Translations under genes and position numbers: made by a program
Shown here: positions 39,901-47,046 of the stretch, one piece after another
Layout: each line of letters starts with the position of its first letter
Position numbering within the stretch: the stretch's first letter is position 1
From: Telmatactis stephensoni
Lineage: Eukaryota; Cnidaria; Anthozoa; Actiniaria; Isophelliidae
Reading direction: 5' to 3'
DNA length: 64,000 bases
Assembly: GCA_029948255.1 (NCBI GenBank)
Contig: JALIZF010001787.1
Location: 248,001-312,000, forward strand
Notes under the pieces: generated by a model
The model's input: only the letters and a program-made list of their open reading frames with translations
What the model was told of the DNA's origin: nothing
Databases searched by the model: none

Positions 39901-41097
39901 TTTGCCCGTTCAAAATTAGAAGCCAAAAAGGTGAATAGGCATTATGTTTTTACAATAGAGATAACTGCAGTACAGATGCATACTAAAATTATTGTTTAGT
40001 TGATACGTTTAAGAGTAATTTAACGTCTAAGCAGCCATTTCTCTATAGCAAGTGAGCCTAATAGCACCTTTTTTTAAAGTTTGCTTGACTGACAAAAGAG
40101 GCAAAACATCAACCTCACAAAATTAACCTCAAGAGAGAATAAAATAGAAAACAAAAACGAAACGACATATAGCAAAATTGTTTCAAAATTAGTTTCAGTT
40201 TTTAACTTTCTAGGTTTTATACTCTGCAGTCTACGAGTACGACTGATGAAAGTACCTTACCTGCCTGCCAAGGTAGTGGGAAATATTCTGCGTTGACTGT
40301 GTTCCAGATATTATAATATGAGCCATACACGCCGCCAAAGAAAAGCCAGCACATATGATAAGTCTGGCAGGTAACATCACGAAAGTTATAAAAGAAAAAA
40401 ACATATACATGCCGACTGAGTCGCTTGGTGTTAACGGGTCATAACCAACTACTTGATCTACCACAAGCTCACTGAAAATTCCTATCCAGACGACATAGGG
40501 AATCCACTTGAGAACTCGAAGCGGGACCAACTTGAGAATATAGAACGCGATCAATAGCAGATAAAATACTCCATAAACACAGGCGACAATAACACGGTTG
40601 ATTTGGGTGCTACTGTTTTGGAAGACAGCACTATACATTGCTACAAGGGCCATATTTACCATAAAAACTAGCATTATTATATACAAGAATCGATCGAGTT
40701 TTTGATGTTCATAGTAATGTTGATAAACTTCTTCTAAAGATTTTGATGCGAATTCAGTTTTTAGAGACGATGGAAGGCACAATATTTGGCTGATTGATGA
40801 ACTAACTGTTTCCTTGTGACTGCAGTTTTTGTCTAGAGAGTCTTTAAAGGCAACTTTAACACTAGAAGCGCTAATTTTTGATGCTGACTCCGTTCGGACT
40901 TGAAGCATAGTCATTTTATTGTTCATAACAGTGGCTTTAGCCTGGCTTGAGCCAGAGATTACAGCTTCTTCACTCGAACCGTTGTCTTTTGGCTTTTGTG
41001 ATAATGATTTTACACCATCTTTCTCGACATCGTTAGCCCAATGTACTGTAGCTGGGTAATGATTGCCGTGACGCGCTTCTGTCATTTCCCCCACCAT
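17710..41097 (-). CDS. ADCY3: Transmembrane adenylate cyclase, ADCY3 type (complete, 24 exons)
   Basis: Converts ATP to cyclic AMP at the plasma or ciliary membrane, downstream of heterotrimeric G proteins. The ATG at 41097 opens 24 coding exons ending at TAG (17710-17712), 1148 codons in total. Every junction keeps frame. Order: cytoplasmic N-terminus and first membrane module (exons 1-2), catalytic C1a (3-7), C1b (8-11), second membrane module (12-18), catalytic C2a (19-24). The C1 metal aspartates are D377 (ILFADIVGF) and D421 (KILGDCYYC). C2 has K1001, D1075, N1082 and R1086 in the expected motifs. Words such as [22 protein letters not shown] and [10 protein letters not shown] are closest to vertebrate ADCY3, and the length agrees with it. 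An older invertebrate Ca/G-protein-regulated cyclase clade cannot be excluded without a tree. Introns carry most of the window's repeats. Domain blocks and exon coordinates are given in separate entries. Confidence 0.95.
18246..18412. repeat. Foldback element in a cyclase intron
   Basis: GAGGCTTTGCACCATCACGT at 18249 is repeated inverted at about 18408, with further pairing across GGCAGCCATGACAGGAGGC. Arms of about 60 bp and a loop of about 45 bp. It contains CACGTGATGG words and resembles the blocks at 17000 and 28238. Confidence 0.8.
18537..18604. repeat. Short near-perfect hairpin
   Basis: CATTCTCGTACCCAGAGCCC and its exact complement flank a short loop. A similar short hairpin with GTTCCCAGGCCC arms is at 47280-47347, so this is a recurring type. 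Confidence 0.8.
18930..19395. repeat. 42-bp satellite, array 1
   Basis: About 11 units of the pattern TTGCGCGCAACACAGTTACA followed by CCGTGTGTCCACCCCTGCAATG. It fills most of the 627-bp cyclase intron 22 and ends only about 20 bp from that intron's 5' splice site (19414). All six frames are open over much of it, which produces spurious proteins of up to about 270 residues. The sequence just left of it (GAACACACGATGGAACATTT) looks like the end of a parent element. Confidence 0.95.
19857..19938 (+). tRNA. tRNA-Leu, anticodon UAA
   Basis: The 7-bp acceptor stem ACCAGGA/TCCTGGT, D-arm GGCCGAGTGGTTAAGGC, anticodon stem TTGGA/TCCAA with loop CTTAAGT (anticodon TAA), a long variable arm (TGTAC...GTAC) typical of leucine tRNA, and T-arm GTGGGTTCGAACCCCAC all fit. 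No intron and no encoded CCA. A and B box promoters are internal. It sits inside cyclase intron 21 and is transcribed against the host gene. The intact stems argue for a working gene rather than a SINE relic. Confidence 0.93.
19943..19948 (+). terminator. RNA polymerase III T-run terminator
   Basis: A run of six T residues begins 5 bases after the tRNA-Leu 3' end, and a second T-run follows at about 19951. This is the usual Pol III stop. Confidence 0.8.
20885..21185. repeat. About 21-bp CGTAACGCAAAACACGTA tandem repeat
   Basis: A dozen or more imperfect units of GTAACGCAAAACACGTACRT between cyclase exons 21 and 20, ending about 9 bp before the exon 20 5' splice site (21193). The motif CACGTACGTAACGT also occurs singly near 20520. 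It opens artefactual Val/Cys/Tyr-rich frames on the minus strand. Confidence 0.9.
21517..21710. mobile_element. Foldback element in cyclase intron 19
   Basis: AAGAAATAAAAAAACTGTTT at the left pairs with the complement at the right. The arms continue through CCGTGTTTGATARCCTGATC and AACACKCRTGATGTTGGGAG, about 75 bp per arm. Downstream CCAATCAGAGCGCGCG resembles the CCAAT/GCGCGC family. Confidence 0.8.
22242..28550 (-). CDS. ADCY3: Cyclase exons 12-18: second membrane module
   Basis: Exons at 28453-28550, 27543-27630, 26844-26957, 24471-24572, 23133-23308, 22525-22606 and 22242-22283. Residues 665-898. Hydrophobic segments are visible in exon 12 ([18 protein letters not shown]), exon 13 ([16 protein letters not shown]), exon 14 ([18 protein letters not shown]), exon 16 ([15 protein letters not shown] and a second stretch) and exon 17 ([13 protein letters not shown]), giving a six-span module. 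Exon 15 encodes a hydrophilic segment ending YCEYPQ, the position of the extracellular loop of this module. Exon 18 ends [13 protein letters not shown], the transition to C2. Confidence 0.92.
22735..22891. mobile_element. MITE, GTATGAGTGTGAAA family, copy 3
   Basis: Left arm CCAGTTTTCGTATGACTGGG, right arm CCCACTCATATGAAAACCGC. The centre has GACACGGTTACGG, GAATTTTTGAATGTTTTTAT and CGGTACTGATACGGTCACCG. About 157 bp, in cyclase intron 16. Confidence 0.8.
23500..24125. repeat. 42-bp satellite, array 2
   Basis: About 11 units of the same family and orientation as array 1, with more length variation (43-44 bp, extra CGTG). It is flanked by inverted diverged halves: GACGATGCAGAAAAATTTGC at the left and CAGGGGTGGAAACACGGTG near 24075 at the right. 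It lies in cyclase intron 15 (between exons 15 and 16). Confidence 0.93.
24836..25330. mobile_element. Large foldback, about 340-bp palindrome plus flank
   Basis: From about 24995 to 25325 the sequence is a long imperfect inverted repeat. AATTATTCAAATTTTCACCG pairs with the complement near 25285, and the arms continue through GAGTTCCCGGTCAATCAAT and TCACTTGTCAAAAGT to a short loop near 25140. A 60-bp flank carrying GGTATCAGGGTACCCCTAGC precedes it and recurs at 25580. No ORF. Confidence 0.8.
25575..25680. repeat. Second copy of the GGTATCAGGGTACCCC flank
   Basis: Near-identical to 24840-24930 (GGTATCAGGGTACCCCTAGC, then GCGCCAAAAC and AAAGTATAC). This suggests solo ends or a duplicated element border. 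Confidence 0.75.
26651..26801. mobile_element. Tigger/pogo-like short element
   Basis: Left end TACAGCGTAACCCCTATTAA then GCGACCACC; right end GGTGGCTCACTTAATAGAGG then CTGCACTGTA. CAGTGNAACCNC...GCGACCACC-type termini with TA at the border fit the pogo/Tigger branch of Tc1/mariner. About 150 bp, non-coding. Related pieces are at 30410 and 55276. Confidence 0.55.
27044..27262. mobile_element. MITE-like element, GACGTTTTGTCAACACGG ends
   Basis: Left end GGGAGATTAAGCACAAGACG; right end is the complement CGTCTCATGCTTAAGCTCCC. The arms carry TTTTGTCAACACGGACGTCA, and the inner arms carry the palindromic GCGCCGTCATAGAT. About 218 bp, in a cyclase intron. Confidence 0.8.
27770..28200. repeat. About 145-bp tandem repeat with CRE/YY1-like module
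   Basis: Two full and one or two partial units. Each contains AAACCCAGCAATTACTG, GTTGCATGTGACGTCACGG, CAGCCATCTTGGAT, TTCATCCAACATGGCTACC and TTCATTGTCTTTTGA. It shares its CRE plus GCCATCTTGG core with the array at 15417. The open frames here on both strands are not genes. Confidence 0.88.
29202..30847 (-). CDS. ADCY3: Cyclase exons 8-11: C1b regulatory linker
   Basis: Exons at 30683-30847, 29778-29812, 29344-29397 and 29202-29265. Residues 559-664. A hydrophilic, weakly conserved stretch ([25 protein letters not shown]) then [17 protein letters not shown] and [16 protein letters not shown], matching the segment that leads into the second membrane module of ADCY3. Exon 9 is only 35 bp. In the family C1b carries kinase and Ca/calmodulin regulation; no specific site is asserted here. 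Confidence 0.88.
30410..30670. mobile_element. Possible Tigger/pogo-like remnant
   Basis: Repeated motifs of the type CGACCTCTATTAGGGGACGA, TTAAACGACC, CCACCTCTATTTACCGACCA and GGTCGCTTAATGGAAG resemble the termini of the elements at 26651 and 55276. Ends are not sharply defined and overlap the donor side of cyclase exon 8. Confidence 0.35.
31070..31210. mobile_element. CCTGGTTTTCACTAGCG family fragment
   Basis: Starts AAGCCTGGTTTTCACTAGCG as in the 9397 element, includes a GTTTCCC/GGGAAAC inverted pair around a CCTCTCTCCGTACGGGG centre, and ends in GAGTCTGCATATGTTG. The right terminus is degraded. Confidence 0.6.
31388..31530. mobile_element. MITE, GTATGAGTGTGAAA family, copy 4
   Basis: Left arm AGAGCAGATTTCGTATTACT, right arm TTTCACACTAGTACGAAATC. 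Core GATTAGAATGTTTTTATAGAC with several CACGGC words. About 143 bp, in cyclase intron 7. A satellite-related fragment (GCGCGCAACTGTTGCAGAGG) follows at about 31555-31665. Confidence 0.75.
31714..33437 (-). CDS. ADCY3: Cyclase exons 4-7: C1a catalytic half
   Basis: Exons at 33326-33437, 32557-32681, 32305-32466 and 31714-31873. Residues 372-558. Exon 4: [15 protein letters not shown] with metal aspartate D377. Exon 5: [16 protein letters not shown] with the second metal aspartate D421. Exon 6: [36 protein letters not shown]. Exon 7: GRVHIS and [10 protein letters not shown]. All the P-site and metal features expected of C1 are present. The exon 7 donor (AAG|GTCTGA) is weaker than the others. 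A (GGAA)n microsatellite lies in intron 4, within about 100 bp of exon 5. Confidence 0.94.
32086..32130. repeat. (TGTC)n microsatellite
   Basis: About 10 copies of TGTC with one TATC and one TGTG interruption, within a TGTC/CTTG-rich stretch of cyclase intron 6 that opens Cys/Leu/Val-rich frames. Confidence 0.9.
32762..32943. repeat. (GGAA)n tetranucleotide microsatellite
   Basis: About 33 copies of GGAA preceded by AAAG copies, ending about 80 bp upstream of the acceptor of cyclase exon 5 in transcript sense (TTCC on the transcribed strand, a long pyrimidine tract). All Lys/Glu/Arg-Gly and Phe/Leu/Pro/Ser frames over it are artefacts. Confidence 0.97.
35040..37149 (-). CDS. ADCY3: Cyclase exons 2-3: last span of the first membrane module and signalling helix
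   Basis: Exons at 37000-37149 and 35040-35167. Residues 280-371. Exon 2 encodes [19 protein letters not shown] (membrane span) followed by the charged helix [20 protein letters not shown], the coiled connection between membrane and catalytic domain. Exon 3 encodes [20 protein letters not shown] and the [18 protein letters not shown] lead into C1a. Three copies of TGATTCAGTCATCA-like sequence lie just upstream of the exon 3 acceptor (35185-35235). Confidence 0.93.
36136..36840. repeat. 29-bp minisatellite
   Basis: About 23 copies of TTTAGGGAGTGTTTRGCAGT followed by GTTAATTAA, very uniform with a few point variants (GGG for GTG, AACT for AATT). It lies in cyclase intron 2, adjacent to poly-G runs at 35745-35770, 35978-35990 and 36081-36099. 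Confidence 0.97.
37374..37716. mobile_element. MITE, ATTACGCGCGCTCTGATTGG family, copy 1
   Basis: Starts TATAATAATTGGTATATTAC then GCGCGCTCTGATTGG (an inverted CCAAT word). The inner palindrome uses GTACTCTAATAGATG and GACGTMAAAATGTGGTGAG with complements at 37640-37700; it ends AATCTATTTGTTAAA. Further copies are at 51440 and 52125. In cyclase intron 1. Confidence 0.8.
40261..41097 (-). CDS. ADCY3: Cyclase exon 1: N-terminus and first membrane spans
   Basis: 837 bp, residues 1-279. The start ATG at 41097 opens the long frame. Residues 1-135 are hydrophilic, rich in Ser, Lys and Asn. Residues 120-135 ([19 protein letters not shown]) lead into five hydrophobic spans (for example [19 protein letters not shown] and [20 protein letters not shown]). 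The exon ends SHYLGRQ at GTAAGG. The large N-terminal exon is typical of the family. Confidence 0.93.
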
Positions 41098-42850
41098 CTC
41101 TTTTAGTCAACCATTCTCCGTGTAGTCTCTTTCAGCTGTTTTCCTCGTCATTTTAAACCTCAATTTATAACCATAGAGAAACTCGAGGATTTCTTTGAGC
41201 CAATCGAAGCTGACTGTTTCTTTTCCCGTATTTTCTAAACTGTCTTTGCTTTCAAGTGTTGTATGCAAATGAGAGAGAAACCTTGGTCAATAAGGGAAGT
41301 CTTCTCGCTTGCTGATTGGCTGCAATGACACTGTGAGCCTGAAGTAAGTTAGCAGTAATCGTAATGTAGAAGTCTCCGTGCGTTTCATCTAATGGAAAAT
41401 TCTCCCAAAGTAAATGAGTTGAATGCCTCTAAAAGGTTTTCATTCAGTTTACACGAAGCAAGAAAATCAAATTTCAAGAAAACTCCGAGCTTTCATGGTG
41501 GAGACATCTTTCTTGTCGTTGTTGCTAGGAGATTGTTGAGTTTCTTTTTCTCCCTGAAACAATCCTTAATTACCTTAAAGAGGTTTTTATATTCACTGAT
41601 TATAATAAGGATGTCCTTTAGTTTTTCTCCTTTTACATTTTTAAAGTTAATTTGGTTTATTGAGATGCGAAGGCGAAAATACACACACGTATACAACACA
41701 GATATTTCGACGTGGAAGGCGCTCTAGATAAATTGCGTGAAATATGACCACAACCTAACGCGAAAGACCAAAAGAAAGAGTTAAAAGCGTAAATCCTTTT
41801 ACCCCCTTTAACCAGGAAATTGTCTATGCACTTGAGAACTTTAATTCCATTTTCTTTAGCTCGGGTAAAAATTACGAGAGCAAATTGCCATAAAACACCT
41901 GTTTACCATAGCAACATTCAGTCAACTAATTTTCAATGGTCGAAGATTACGATCGTGTAACGAACTAGAGCGGTTTGCCGAACTGTCTTATCGATCCTGT
42001 CGCACGAAGGATTGTTTGAGATACGGCTGTGTACATCTTTGGTGATATTAGCAACAAATCGTGCCTTTTTATCTTGCTTTTTTCAACTCCAGTCTGACGA
42101 TGTGTGCTTATTGCATTCAGTCTGCAGAACAAATATGCCACTATCAATTATAGTGTGTGTGCCGAGAGGAAATACAAGAAAAGGGTTAAAAAGATGCAAT
42201 ATAACTTGAAATGTCCTCAACATAATTGATAGTCCAATTTTTGTCATATTTCTCTTGAATATTCTTTTGTGAGCTGAGGTGCCCTAAATTCTAAATTATT
42301 TTAGTAATAAGGTCGATTTTAGTTATAGGAACCCCAAAGGGGAAGATATTCGTAGGTATAATAAATCATATATCGCTTTGCCTTTTGAAAAAAACAACTG
42401 GGGTCAATATCAAGATCTAGTTATATATTTTTAAAAGAACTATGAATCTTTTACTCCAGTCAACTAAGACTTCTGCGTCTTACTATGCAATATTTAAGAA
42501 AAACTATTTCTCTAGTATTTGATATTAATAATATAAGACTTGTCTTATATTTCCTTCTATAGTATTTTGTACGCTTCGAAATTTTTTTATTAGAGTATTT
42601 AGGATTGTTTTTTAATCATATTTTTTTATGTCTCATTTGTATAATTTATAATAATTATGTATTTATTTTGGAGGTCCCTCATGAAAAGCATCTTGGATGA
42701 TGAGGTCTTCTCCTTAAATAAAGTTTTTATTCATTCAAATAAATAAATAAATAGAAACGGTACTGAGCAAAGTTCTGGTCTGTGCCCCTTCTTGTTTTGT
42801 TTTTCTTTATTCTTTTTTTCCTTTGACCACTTTTTATCAATTACTTCATC

Positions 42851-43007
42851 TAGAACACAGACAAAACATCAAAGATATTTCTCAGTGTCGATCACATTTT
42901 CCCTTTGCTGCATAATTGCCCTTGCTGCAGCTGTGATCAGCTATTTGGCAAACTTTTCAAAAAAACATATCTTTAATTATAAGCGACTAAGTCAACAATA
43001 CACTTAG
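42851..43007 (+). CDS. Candidate 3' exon of a small single-pass membrane protein (weak)
   Basis: A long pyrimidine tract (42780-42848) ends in CTAG at 42850, followed by an open frame of about 50 codons to TAG at 43005. It encodes KHQRYFSVSITFSLCCIIAL, continuing hydrophobic, then a Lys/Arg-rich tail: one membrane span of about 20 residues with a basic cytosolic end. The upstream partner might be the frame at 41392, which needs a phase-2 donor there (only weak GT sites exist). No family recognised. Confidence 0.3.
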
Positions 43008-43423
43008 TAAGATAATCAGTTTCATCAACAACGATTTGTTTGCCACGTTGCAATGGTTACATCGGTTTCCATAGCAACAATGGCAAATGCGTCATTAACA
43101 AATTGAAGTACTGTTGGTAATCAAAGGTAATGTTCATTCGACTTCATGATATCTGAAATAAGGTTGCTAGCGTCTTTAGGCAATTTCCTTCTGAATTAAC
43201 TTAGAGATTTATGAGGTTTTATTGGAGGTTTTTATGTTATCTTAAGCCAAAAAGCCACGGCACTAATGAGGAATATTTTGTTGAAGTTCATCCAAGATGG
43301 CTGCCGTGACGTCATGCACTTGAAACCCAGCAATACGCCACGGACATAAATTGTATTTGTATCTTCACTTTCAGTTGTGTGTTTGAATTAACCAGATGTA
43401 CGGTCATATTGTGCATGATAGAA

Positions 43424-43766
43424 CAGTCTTTGTATAAGTGGGAAACAAAACAGGGTCGGCATGCTGTTGGCCAAACGTTAATTTAGTGCGCCGGTCTTTT
43501 ACCGCTGTGGTCTGGGTTCGAGCCCAGCTCGAGCGCTCAGATCATATGTGAATTGAGTTTGTTTGATGTGTTGTTCTCTACCATGCCACGAGGGTTTTTT
43601 TCCGGGTTCTCCGGTTTTTCCTTCCTCAGCAAAAATCAACATGTGAGTTGAGCGATGAAAGATATTTAATGTCGGTAGTGTGTGTGTGTGAGTATATCTA
43701 TAAAAGCACTGGAAATTCCTGCCGTAATTGGGAACGTTCCGTTTTCAAAGTCATATGAAAACTAGA
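43424..43766. mobile_element. MITE (GTATGAGTGTGAAA family, copy 5) split by a SINE
   Basis: The left piece 43424-43483 begins AACAGTCTTTGTATAAGTGG; the right piece about 43697-43766 holds TATAAAAGCACTGGAAATTC, CTGCCG and ends TTTTCAAAGTCATATGAAAA. Between them lies a tRNA-derived SINE, so the SINE entered after the MITE. Confidence 0.7.
43484..43696 (+). mobile_element. tRNA-derived SINE, copy 1 (5' shortened)
   Basis: Matches the SINE at 50304: GCTGTGGTCTGGGTTCGAGC (B box), GAATTGAGTTTGTTTGATRT, GTTGTTCTCTACYATGCCAC, CGGGTTCTCCGGTTTTTCCT and CAACATGTGAGTTGAG. It ends in a TGTGTGTGTG tail. The central CTCCGGGT...CTCCGG block resembles a conserved SINE core seen widely in invertebrates (recognition from memory, not checked). 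Confidence 0.75.
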
Positions 43767-43861
43767 AGACAGTTTGTGGTAAAAAGGTAAAAGACCATAT
43801 TTGATGTCGGTAGCTCGTAAAAGTCATCATTTGACTACTAAACTTGAGCCCGGTGGTGCGC

Positions 43862-44040
43862 TCATTTTATCCCCCTCTCTCTCCTTCAGGACTCTGTTTT
43901 AAGGGTGTTTAAAGCTAATGAAAACGGAATGGAAAGAAGTTGAAACACGTGTGTGAGGTTACTGAGAATCTAACTCGGACGCTGCGCACTAATTAACTGA
44001 ACCGCAGTTGCTACTCTGGTGAGATGGGCGTGGCTAAGCT
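43862..44040 (-). mobile_element. Second SINE type, diverged copy
   Basis: On the plus strand: TTTAAGGGTGTTTAAAGCTA, GAAAACGGAATGGAAAGAAG, GAGGTTACTGAGAATCTAAC and ACTAATTAACTGAACCG. This matches the order of the clearer minus-strand SINE at 57095-57276. Confidence 0.5.
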
Positions 44041-44847
44041 ATCATCAACTATATATCACGAAAATTTGTGGCTGGTCAATAGCTTATAATAGCACTATGA
44101 CAGTTCCGATAATACACAGTTGGATACAAATCATGATAGCTGGATATAGTATATAATAGTTGGATATATATATTGATATAGTAGTCTCATCTTTAAGTTC
44201 GCCATATATTTCTTCGTATTTTTTCCGGGGTTATCGGTGCGTGATGTGTGTGAAAAATATAAAGAAATGTATGGAGAACCAAAAAAAAAAAATGAGACTG
44301 ACTCGCTGCCTAGATCAGCTACATCACTCAACATGTGGCCAGTAAAATCCTTTTTGTAGTATCTCACGTTTGCAATTCAGTGTTCTACAAGATTATGAAT
44401 TTAACGTGAATTATTTAACATCGATTTCTGACCGTATCCTTGTTAAAATGCGAGGTTTTGCCTACTCGTCAAAATGGCGGCCAAAACCGTCATAGGCCAA
44501 TTACAGCAAGTACTATACGTTCGAGGTGAGAGGGTCCTGGGAACGAGTTTACAATTTATCGGCGAGTGAGTGACACATTTGCATATTCTGATCCCTCACA
44601 GTAACTCGTGGATTTGCAATCCAAGAGTTAAAAAACGACAAGTATTCCATATATAAATCAAGGAAATACAAAACGATCGATTATGCCTCTGTATACTATG
44701 ATGTAATCAATCTGGAAGATCTAGAGCACTTGAAAAAGCTACCCTTGCTCGTAGCCTGGACATACAGTGCAATTTTAATTAAGTTTAAATTAAATTAAAT
44801 TAATTAAATTAATTTTAATTTAAAAATTCCTGCAACTTTTTCTGAAA

Positions 44848-45405
44848 CATTGCACGCAACACAGTTGCACCGTGTCCACCCCTGCAATGTTGCACGCAAC
44901 ACAATTACACCGTGTGTCCACCCCTGCAATGTTGCACGCAACACAATTACACCATGTGTCCACCCCTGCAATGTTGCGCGCAACAGTTCCACCGTGTGTC
45001 CACCCCTGCAATGTTGCACTCAACAGTTACACCGTGTGTCCAACCCTGCAATGTTGCACGCAACAGTTACACCGTGTGTCCCCCCTGCAATGTTGCGCTC
45101 AACACAGTTGCACCGTGTGTCTACCGCTGCAATGTTGCACGCAACACAGTTGCACCGTGTGTCCACCCCTGCAATGTTGCGCGCAAGTTACATCGTGTGT
45201 CCGCCCCTGCAATGTTGCACGCAACAGTTGCACCGTGCTCACCCCTGTAATGTTGCGCGCAACACAGTTGCACCGTGCCCACCCCTGCAATGTTGCTCGC
45301 AACAGTTACACCGTTTGTCCACCCCTGCAATGTTGCGTGCAACACAGTTGCACCGTGTTCACCCCTGCAATGTTGCATGCAACACAGTTGCACCATGTGC
45401 TCTAA
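44848..45405. repeat. 42-bp satellite, array 3
   Basis: About 14 units of the same family and orientation as arrays 1 and 2, many shortened by loss of ACA (CGCAACAGTTACACC). Located between genes. It opens frames of more than 170 codons that are artefacts. Confidence 0.94.
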
Positions 45406-45889
45406 ATCTACACGCAGTTTTCTATTCTTGAAAATATAACGTCAAAAAACAATTAAAACTGGCCAACACATGAAAAAACAACACGGTCTATCACTGTAAA
45501 TCATTTATTGATTTAATCAGTGCCTTATCCGTTACTTCACAATTAGATCAGGGAGCTTAAGCAAGCACGAATAACTTGCACCTGTTTGTTAATGATTCAA
45601 CTCTGGCTATCATTTTGTTTTAACGCACACACAATAACACACAATAACAAGAACAAAAACAAGTAAAAACAACTGGAAATGAACAAGAACGAGAGTAAAG
45701 CCACACCTATACTACATCGAGCAATTTTTCCGTTGGACAAGTTTCTTTCTCGTGTAGACGGATCAAGTTTTCCTTTGGATGTTGTTCCTGTCAAGAAAAA
45801 CTTACTTGTGTAGGGAACAGACAAGTTTTCTTGTCAAAATAAATAAGATCTGCTCGTGTACATGCTTAAACTAACAAAAAATAGGACAG

Positions 45890-46205
45890 GATAGACACTG
45901 GAAATTGTTGCTCATTTCCCATGATGGGAAATATCTAGGACATTGTATTTTCCTATGATAGAAACTGGACAAAACGTGGGAAAATAGATTTTCCTACATA
46001 TTTCCTACATAATTCCTATTAAAGGAACTTGACTGTATTTTCCTAGATATTTCCTATCATAGGAAAATGAAAAGTAGAAAATATCTAGGAAAATGCAATT
46101 TCCTATGATAAGAAATATCCAGGAAATATGTAAGAAAATGTATTTTCCTACATTTTGTCCAGTTCCTATCATAGGAAAATCCAATTTCCTAGAAACGCGG
46201 GACCA
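45890..46205. repeat. Block of TTTCCTATCATAGGAAA self-complementary words
   Basis: At least ten copies of TTTCCTA or TAGGAAA in alternating orientation, with an overall inverted layout (GGACAAAACGTGGGAAAATA left, TTTTCCTACATTTTGTCCAG right). It can fold in many alternative ways. Confidence 0.75.
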
Positions 46206-46669
46206 ATATATGACTCATTTCTAGTCCTTTTTACGCAGGATAAACAAACGTTTATAGGAAGTTCTTGTAGGTGACCGCCTTCCCTAGTGCCATTTCATGG
46301 GGTCGTACATGAAGTAGTAAAATGACCGGATGGATATTTTGGGTGGTGATTACATCCGGGAACTTTGATGTAACACTAATAAAACAATGGACAATAAATA
46401 TTTCGTAAAATTTCATGTTTATATTGAATGCACTCGATTACAAAGCTCTGACTGTAGCTTGTTGTGTTAACGTTTTAAGAAAGGCTTTGGTTCAAGACAA
46501 AAAAAAAAAAAAAACATACACTTATTCCAAAAAAATAGTCGCGGTTCAGAGCAAGTGTCAAGACAAGACCGAAATGAATGCTGGTTTTGTTTGTAATGTT
46601 TCAAATCAGACTCGTTTCGATCTATTAAACTAATTACAAAATGTGAGCATTTTCAAGTCCTTGTTAGTA

Positions 46670-46853
46670 TATAGCCTCCTATGCAGCCGCTCCTTTGTGT
46701 CACGCGACGCGTGTCCCGGCCACGCTCAATCTCGTCGTCCATGGCTGATAGCCGACTCGGCATAGCCTCGTCGGCTATCAGCTCATGCATGACTCGATTT
46801 AGCGTGGGGATACGCGTCGCGTGACACAAAGGAGCGGCTGCATAGGAGGCTAG
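46670..46853. mobile_element. Foldback element
   Basis: AGCCTCCTATGCAGCCGCTC pairs with the complement ending at 46853. The arms continue over CTTTGTGTCACGCGACGCGT, and an inner hairpin GGCTGATAGCCGA/TCGGCTATCAGC sits in the loop. Confidence 0.85.
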
Positions 46854-46932
46854 TTAGTATACCGCACTCAATTCTTTTGATAACAAGTCTGATTTGAATA
46901 TATTATCGATTATTAGCAGCACAAAACCAGCA

Positions 46933-46938
46933 TTTATT
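46933..46938 (-). promoter_or_regulatory. Possible polyadenylation signal AATAAA
   Basis: TTTATT on the plus strand reads AATAAA for the minus-strand gene, about 110 nt beyond its TGA stop at 47047. Position is plausible; no cleavage evidence. Confidence 0.4.
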
Positions 46939-47046
46939 TCGGGCTTGCCTTAACGCTTGTTGCTTTGAACCGTGACAACGTTTTTTGAAATAAGTGTATT
47001 TGTCTGTATTTGTCAATATCAGAGTACATGAGTCACAACAGATCGA

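Larger units (their letters stand above)
41098..47046. other. Intergenic region between cyclase 5' end and Tudor-Schlafen gene 3' end
   Basis: Should hold the cyclase promoter. A plus-strand frame beginning MENSPKVNELNASKRF starts at 41392, 295 bp from the cyclase ATG, and could be a divergent first exon, but I cannot join it convincingly. Other contents: a candidate membrane-protein exon at 42851-43007, SINE and MITE copies at 43424-44040, satellite array 3 at 44848-45405, a self-complementary block at 45890-46205 and a foldback at 46670-46853. Confidence 0.6.

Noticed and set aside
44804..45431. Several 67-193-codon frames, tempting as a Cys-rich secreted repeat protein
   Set aside because: Same satellite as array 1; the translations only restate the 42-bp unit in different frames.
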